Shown here: positions 17,234 through 17,500 of the stretch, one piece after another
Layout: every line of letters starts with the position of its first letter
How positions within the stretch are numbered: the stretch's first letter is position 1
Source: Apostichopus japonicus
Taxonomy: Eukaryota > Echinodermata > Holothuroidea > Aspidochirotida > Stichopodidae
NCBI RefSeq assembly: GCF_037975245.1
Contig: NC_092572.1
Location: 19,822,489 to 19,839,988 of the forward strand
Length of the DNA: 17,500 bases
Reading direction: 5' to 3'
Translations under genes and position numbers: made by a program
Notes under the pieces: model-generated
Database searches by the model: none
The model's input: only the letters and a program-made list of their open reading frames with translations
What the model was told of the DNA's origin: nothing

Positions 17234-17500
17234 AGCGACAATTAGTACCTCCCATATAGTGTTGCACGTCTTAGCAACCCTCCCCTTTATGTGCACTTTA
17301 ACAGACAACTAACCTTATAGAAAAAAAAAAAAACATTCCAAAATGGTACAGTGCATGCAATTCCAATATATTAAGAGCCTCTTTTTGTTGGTCGCTATTT
17401 CTTCACTTTTGTACAGATGTGTACCCACAGACAAATATTCCTCTCCATTGAGGTACTCAGCTGTTGTCTGGTCATTTCATAAAATAATAAATCACGCGAC
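17234..17500. other. Right flank, no gene seen
   Basis: Short AT-rich sequence with a 13-base A tract near 17321-17333. Nothing is assigned. Confidence 0.5.

Overview
The window looks like nuclear DNA from an animal, probably a marine invertebrate (echinoderm, hemichordate, cephalochordate or mollusc-like). It is AT-rich, has short coding blocks bounded by gt/ag splice sites, microsatellites, satellite arrays and an L1/Tx1-type LINE, and shows no bacterial-style operons. The group cannot be fixed from sequence alone. All supported genes are on the + strand.

The main object is a multi-exon gene that I reconstruct by reading splice phases. Eight coding blocks run from 4072 to 15139: an Asp-run exon (4072-4383), a large exon with two zinc fingers and a tyrosine-recombinase (YR) domain (4929-6702), a recently duplicated small acidic exon (7072-7128 and 7223-7282), a 54-nt exon (7718-7771), a 27-nt basic micro-exon (12472-12498), and two exons of a tryptophan-containing, SANT-like C-terminal helical domain (12826-12921 and 15012-15139). 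Every junction after the YR exon is phase 1. The eight blocks total 2508 nt, exactly 836 codons including one terminal stop. The YR part resembles Crypton-type recombinases, so this is either a Crypton-like element or a host gene derived from one.

Upstream (561-3410) lie exon-like blocks of less certain membership: a membrane-segment exon (561-676) and two Pro/Gln/PY-rich exons (2096-2147, 3223-3356 or to a stop at 3410). The second PY exon would join the Asp-run exon in frame only through a non-canonical AT donor.

The intron between the 54-nt exon and the micro-exon carries a young LINE (8312-12327). It has an intact 1243-aa endonuclease/reverse-transcriptase ORF, a poly(A) tail and a perfect 14-bp target-site duplication, but no ORF1. 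The last intron holds a 297-bp satellite (13730-14860). The terminal exon is itself the founder of a 154-bp tandem array (15041-15980) whose units are decaying copies of the gene's last 33 codons and its stop. A 256-bp direct duplication (16723-17233) lies near the right end.

Introns and flanks not listed as genes showed me no further coding or RNA signal.
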